Shown here: positions 9,621 through 12,296 of the stretch, in pieces
Numbering within the stretch: the stretch's first letter is position 1
Layout: the number at the start of each line of letters is the position of its first letter
From: Cudoniella acicularis
Taxonomy: Eukaryota; Ascomycota; Leotiomycetes; Helotiales; Helotiaceae
Reading direction: 5' to 3'
Assembly (NCBI GenBank): GCA_013054445.1
Contig: JAAMPI010001611.1
Coordinates: forward strand, 1-12,296
Length of the DNA: 12,296 nucleotides
Program-made: the position numbers and the translations under genes
The notes under the pieces: generated by a model
Told to the model about the DNA's origin: nothing
What the model saw: only the letters and a program-made list of their open reading frames with translations
Database searches by the model: none

Positions 9621-9646
9621 GCGGGGCAAAAAATGAACTACCCCGC
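9621..9646. promoter_or_regulatory. Inverted pair of CreA-type motifs upstream of the dehydrogenase
   Basis: GCGGGG at 9621-9626 and its reverse complement CCCCGC at 9641-9646 both match the SYGGRG consensus of the fungal carbon-catabolite repressor CreA. They lie about 260-285 nt before the dehydrogenase ATG. Paired CreA sites are typical of functional repressor targets, and repression of an aromatic-aldehyde gene by glucose would be sensible. The motif is short, so the role is inferred. Confidence 0.4.
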
Positions 9647-9773
9647 CATTGCCTCGATCTGACTCGTCAATAGCACACACACCTTCGAGACGCGTTCCAA
9701 GCTGTCGTGCAACGAGTGATCCCGATTGAGATGCTAGGGAAGCAATAGTTCTCGCGGCGCGGTGCAGAGGGAG

Positions 9774-9783
9774 AATAAAAAGG
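9774..9783 (+). promoter_or_regulatory. TATA-like element of the dehydrogenase promoter
   Basis: AATAAAAAGG lies about 125 nt upstream of the ATG at 9906, just after a GC-rich segment. A run of pyrimidine-rich leader follows (9789-9845). Spacing fits a TATA-type promoter with a 5' UTR of under 100 nt. Confidence 0.4.
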
Positions 9784-9905
9784 CATTCAACCCCACCTCC
9801 TCCCAAGTTCCAGTCAAATATCCATATCAATTTTCAGTCTTCCATCGATACGTTAAATACCAATTCTGTACTTTCAACTCAACCACGAGAGCAGAGATAA
9901 ACAAG

Positions 9906-11444
9906 ATGGCCACCACTGCCAGTGCCAATGGCTCAAATGCTCACACCCACCCCCTCATCATCAACGGCAAACCCCACACAACATCCTCCTCCTTCCCAGT
10001 CTACTCCCCGGGCACAGGAGAACACCTGCACAATTTCTCCTCCGCCTCAATATCCGACACCGACGCCGCCATCACAGCCGCCGAAAAGGCCTACCCAGCA
10101 TGGAAAGCGCTGCCCCCAAACAAGAAACGCGATATCTTCCTAAAAGCCGCTGACTTAATGGACTCCAGGCAAGAAGAAATGGGGAAACACATGGTTGGCG
10201 AGACAGGCGCAGCTTCTGGATGGGCAGCATTTGATCTTGGACTCTCAGGGGAAATTTTAAGAGATGTAGCGGGCAGAATATCAAGCATTACAGGAAGTAT
10301 ACCCCAGACATCAAAGGAAGGTGTAAGTGCTCTAGTCTACAAAGAACCATACGGGGTAATCCTCGCCATCGCTCCCTGGAACGCACCACACATCCTCGGC
10401 ATCCGCTCTATCGCCTACCCGCTCGCAGCAGGAAACACCGTGATTCTCAAAGCGCCGGAATTTTCCCCCATGTGCTCAACTTCAATCGTAAAAGCATTCC
10501 ACGATGCCGGCTTGCCAGACGGAGTGCTCAACCTCATCGCGCACAAACCCGCCGACGCAGCAGCCGTAACCAAACACCTCATCGAGCACCCCAGCATCAA
10601 AAAGATAAACTTCACCGGCTCCACGAACGTCGGCCGCATCATCGCCGAACTGGCGGGTCGAAACCTGAAACCCGTTCTTTTAGAACTGGGAGGCAAAGCA
10701 CCCGCTATCGTCTGGGAAGACGCGGATATCGACCTCGCGGCAATGGAATGCGCTGTTGGCTCGTTCTTGCATAGCGGGCAGATATGCATGTCTACGGAAA
10801 GAGTAATCGTTCATGAGAATGTGATTGATAAATTCGAAGCCGCGTTCAAAAAAGCAATCGGTGGTTTCTCCCCCGCGGACGCAGATCCCCCAATTCTAAT
10901 CAACGCCGCCGGAGTATCAAAAAACCAAGCCCTCCTCAAAGACGCCGTTTCCAAAGGCGCCACAATAATCCACGGCGATGCAACCAACGGCTCTGGCACA
11001 AAAATGCATCCCGTCGTAGTAAAAGGCACAACGAAAGAAATGGATTTGTACTACACGGAGAGTTTTGGGCCCACGGTGAGTGTCATGACTGTGAAGAGCG
11101 AAGAGGAAGCGTTACAGTTAGCGAATGATACTGAGTATGGGCTTTCGTCGGCGGTGTTTACGAGGGATTTGCAGAGGGGGTTGAGGTTGGCGAGGGGGAT
11201 TGAGAGTGGGGCCGTGCATATTAATGGGATGACGGTTCATGATGAGACAGCGTTGCCGCATGGTGGTGAGTTTCCCTTTTCTCCTTTTCCCTATATGGAG
11301 ATATTTGTAGGTGAAGTGAGTAAAAGGGAATAATTGACTAACTACGTATTATCCACAGGCACGAAAGCAAGTGGGTACGGTAGATTTGGCTCCCATGGAT
11401 TGGATGAATGGGTTCGGACGAAGACGGTGACTTTCAAAGACTGA
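9906..11444 (+). CDS. NAD(P)-dependent aldehyde dehydrogenase, salicylaldehyde/vanillin dehydrogenase type
   Basis: Join(9906..11265,11359..11444) encodes 481 residues, the normal length for the ALDH superfamily. The enzyme oxidises an aldehyde to its acid through a cysteine thiohemiacetal and NAD(P)+. Visible parts: oxyanion Asn159 in APWNAP, cofactor-binding Lys182 in ILKAPEFS, the nucleotide-binding turn GSTNVG (238-243), general base Glu260 in LELGGK, nucleophile Cys294 in SGQICMSTERV, and Glu385 in ESFGP. The SGQICMSTERVIV signature and the overall sequence resemble bacterial salicylaldehyde dehydrogenases and fungal vanillin dehydrogenases, so an aromatic aldehyde is the likely substrate. 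No signal peptide or peroxisomal C-terminus is seen (it ends VTFKD), so it is probably cytosolic. The frame is open upstream to 9762 but without an ATG, so the start is 9906 (CAAGATGGCC). The gene looks intact. The exact substrate is inferred. Confidence 0.92.
11266..11358 (+). other. Intron of the aldehyde dehydrogenase gene (93 nt)
   Basis: The donor is GGTG|GTGAGT, the branch site GACTAACTAC lies at 11336-11345, and the acceptor is CCACAG|GCACG. Splicing (phase 1) joins ALPHGG to TKASGYGRFGSHGLDEW, the conserved C-terminal ALDH motif. Reading through instead gives an unrelated tail and loses that motif. Confidence 0.95.
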
Positions 11445-11518
11445 TTTACCACCTGATCCATTCTGTAACAAAGTTCTCTCCCTTCCTCTGTTACTCTGTA
11501 TATACACGCACTCATGAA

Positions 11519-11524
11519 AATAAA
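11519..11524 (+). promoter_or_regulatory. AATAAA poly(A) signal for the dehydrogenase gene
   Basis: AATAAA occurs 75 nt after the dehydrogenase stop, with further A-rich sequence (ATAAAAAACC) behind it. Orientation and distance fit. Use is inferred. Confidence 0.45.
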
Positions 11525-11682
11525 ATATCAAATAACCACGAAAATAAAAAACCACGTATATACTTTAGTGATGGAACTAATAACTAAACCGGTGGAAGGA
11601 TGGTACAACCACACACACTTACAAACCTCAACATATATACTGGTATCATTACTCATGAATCCAAGCATGAAATTTCAAAAAG

Positions 11683-11702
11683 CTTTCTTTCTTTCTTTCT
11701 TT
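11683..11702. repeat. (CTTT)5 microsatellite
   Basis: Five uninterrupted CTTT units lie in the spacer downstream of the dehydrogenase. Such a tract is likely to vary in length between strains. Confidence 0.9.
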
Positions 11703-11817
11703 GATTCATTGCTCAATCACCCGCGAGGCGTAGCTAGCTGTCTACCAACCAACTATACATAACGAAGTATGTAATTGCATAAGTAGCAAAGGCTCTCGCC
11801 TCCAAAAAAGAGGATCC

Positions 11818-11833
11818 ACATGATCGATCATGT
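11818..11833. repeat. 16-bp perfect palindrome
   Basis: ACATGATC followed directly by its reverse complement GATCATGT. It lies in the spacer between two converging genes. The symmetry is certain; no function is apparent. Confidence 0.85.
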
Positions 11834-12163
11834 TCCAACCGCAAATGTATGTACTGTAACCAAATTGTGATTTCCTTTTTCTACAAAATCATAGGTCGGT
11901 TGTTCGTTCCAAGAATTCGCAAAACCTAGCAAAAAAAAAACGCCCTGAGCGAATGAAGGGGGTATCAAGTTAACCGTTTCTCGCTCTGTCGAAACGAAAA
12001 TGTTTTCATGCCGTCGTAAATCGTGAGCTGGTGAGTCTGTGTCTCTTTCTTTCTGTATATTCCTCTGAATGGGTTGGAAGGCCATGGCCAAAAATGCACC
12101 GAATCGTATCGTATCATACATAGCCCTCTAATTCCGAGAATCAAGGTAGCTAGCTAGTTCTAG

Positions 12164-12296
12164 TTACCCGGAACCAGGCACGTAGAAGTCTGGCATTGCG
12201 GGGGATGGTTCCTCGACGTAAGCGGCTGCGGAATATGGCCCGCTCTCGTCAAATTCTGGAAATGCCACTCGGGGGCGCTCTCCGTTTCCAGCCCAG
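12164..12296 (-). CDS. C-terminal end of an unidentified protein (partial)
   Basis: The minus strand is open from the right edge to a TAA at 12166-12164, giving 43 codons. The peptide has an ordinary protein-like composition (VAFPEFDESGPYSAAAYVEE, then SPAMPDFYVPGSG) with GC-rich codons unlike the AT-rich spacer beside it. The start lies outside the window, so no start codon or domain can be judged. The acidic, proline-containing tail suggests a disordered C-terminus. I do not recognise the protein. It converges on the dehydrogenase gene. Confidence 0.55.
   Translation of the reverse strand, partial: WAGNGERPRVAFPEFDESGPYSAAAYVEEPSPAMPDFYVPGSG

Larger units (their letters stand above)
11445..12163. 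other. Spacer between converging genes
   Basis: It lies between the plus-strand dehydrogenase stop and the stop of a minus-strand gene at the right edge, so it should hold two 3' UTRs. It contains an AATAAA, a (CTTT)5 microsatellite, a 16-bp palindrome and an A10 run at 11931-11940. The longest minus-strand frame (11828-12121) has no recognisable motif and is not called a gene. Confidence 0.5.

Noticed and set aside
9762..9905. Longer N-terminus for the aldehyde dehydrogenase from the open upstream frame
   Set aside because: There is no ATG in that frame before 9906, and the 481-residue product is the normal family length. The upstream stretch has promoter and leader features.
11266..11336. 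Unspliced end of the dehydrogenase (tail MEIFVGEVSKRE)
   Set aside because: A consensus donor, branch site and acceptor remove it and restore the conserved ALDH C-terminus.
11828..12121. 97-codon minus-strand frame
   Set aside because: No known motif, an AT-rich homopolymer within it, and a position that fits the 3' UTR of the partial minus-strand gene.
1..12296. CRISPR array, tRNA, rRNA or intact transposon
   Set aside because: No regularly spaced repeats, cloverleaf-like sequence, rRNA sequence, transposase or reverse transcriptase was seen by eye. Short degenerate elements could still be missed.

Overview
The window is nuclear DNA from a filamentous ascomycete. Three short introns (56, 64 and 93 nt) have GT...AG ends, and two of them carry a clear CTAAC branch site. 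Genes are compact, separated by AT-rich spacers, and use AATAAA-type 3' signals. The importin and dehydrogenase read like proteins of the Leotiomycetes (Sclerotinia/Botrytis relatives). That placement is an impression from the protein sequences, not a computed result.

Layout from left to right: (1) a gene-free 0.7 kb stretch that holds the 3' end of the next gene; (2) a complete two-exon minus-strand gene for a 1049-residue karyopherin of the Kap120/importin-11 family (712-3925); (3) an AT-rich 1.1 kb spacer; (4) a two-exon minus-strand gene for a 261-residue multi-pass membrane protein that I do not recognise (5050-5891); (5) a 0.65 kb divergent spacer with a perfect 10-bp inverted repeat; (6) a plus-strand ankyrin-repeat gene (about 6544-7954) broken by three in-frame stops and at least three frame changes, called a pseudogene; (7) a gene-poor 1.95 kb stretch, AT-rich in its left part, that ends in a promoter-like region with paired CreA-type motifs; (8) a complete two-exon plus-strand aldehyde dehydrogenase of the salicylaldehyde/vanillin dehydrogenase type (9906-11444), with all catalytic residues present; (9) a 0.7 kb spacer with a microsatellite and a 16-bp palindrome; (10) the last 43 codons of a minus-strand gene that continues past the right edge (12164-12296).

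The genes do not form an evident pathway or cluster. The importin is housekeeping nuclear transport, the dehydrogenase is aromatic-aldehyde metabolism, and the ankyrin gene looks like a decaying accessory gene. I saw no clear novel system. The most useful observations are the pattern of breaks in the ankyrin gene, the inverted repeat upstream of it, the paired CreA-like sites upstream of the dehydrogenase, and a speculative tiny spliced membrane peptide at 8105-8451.
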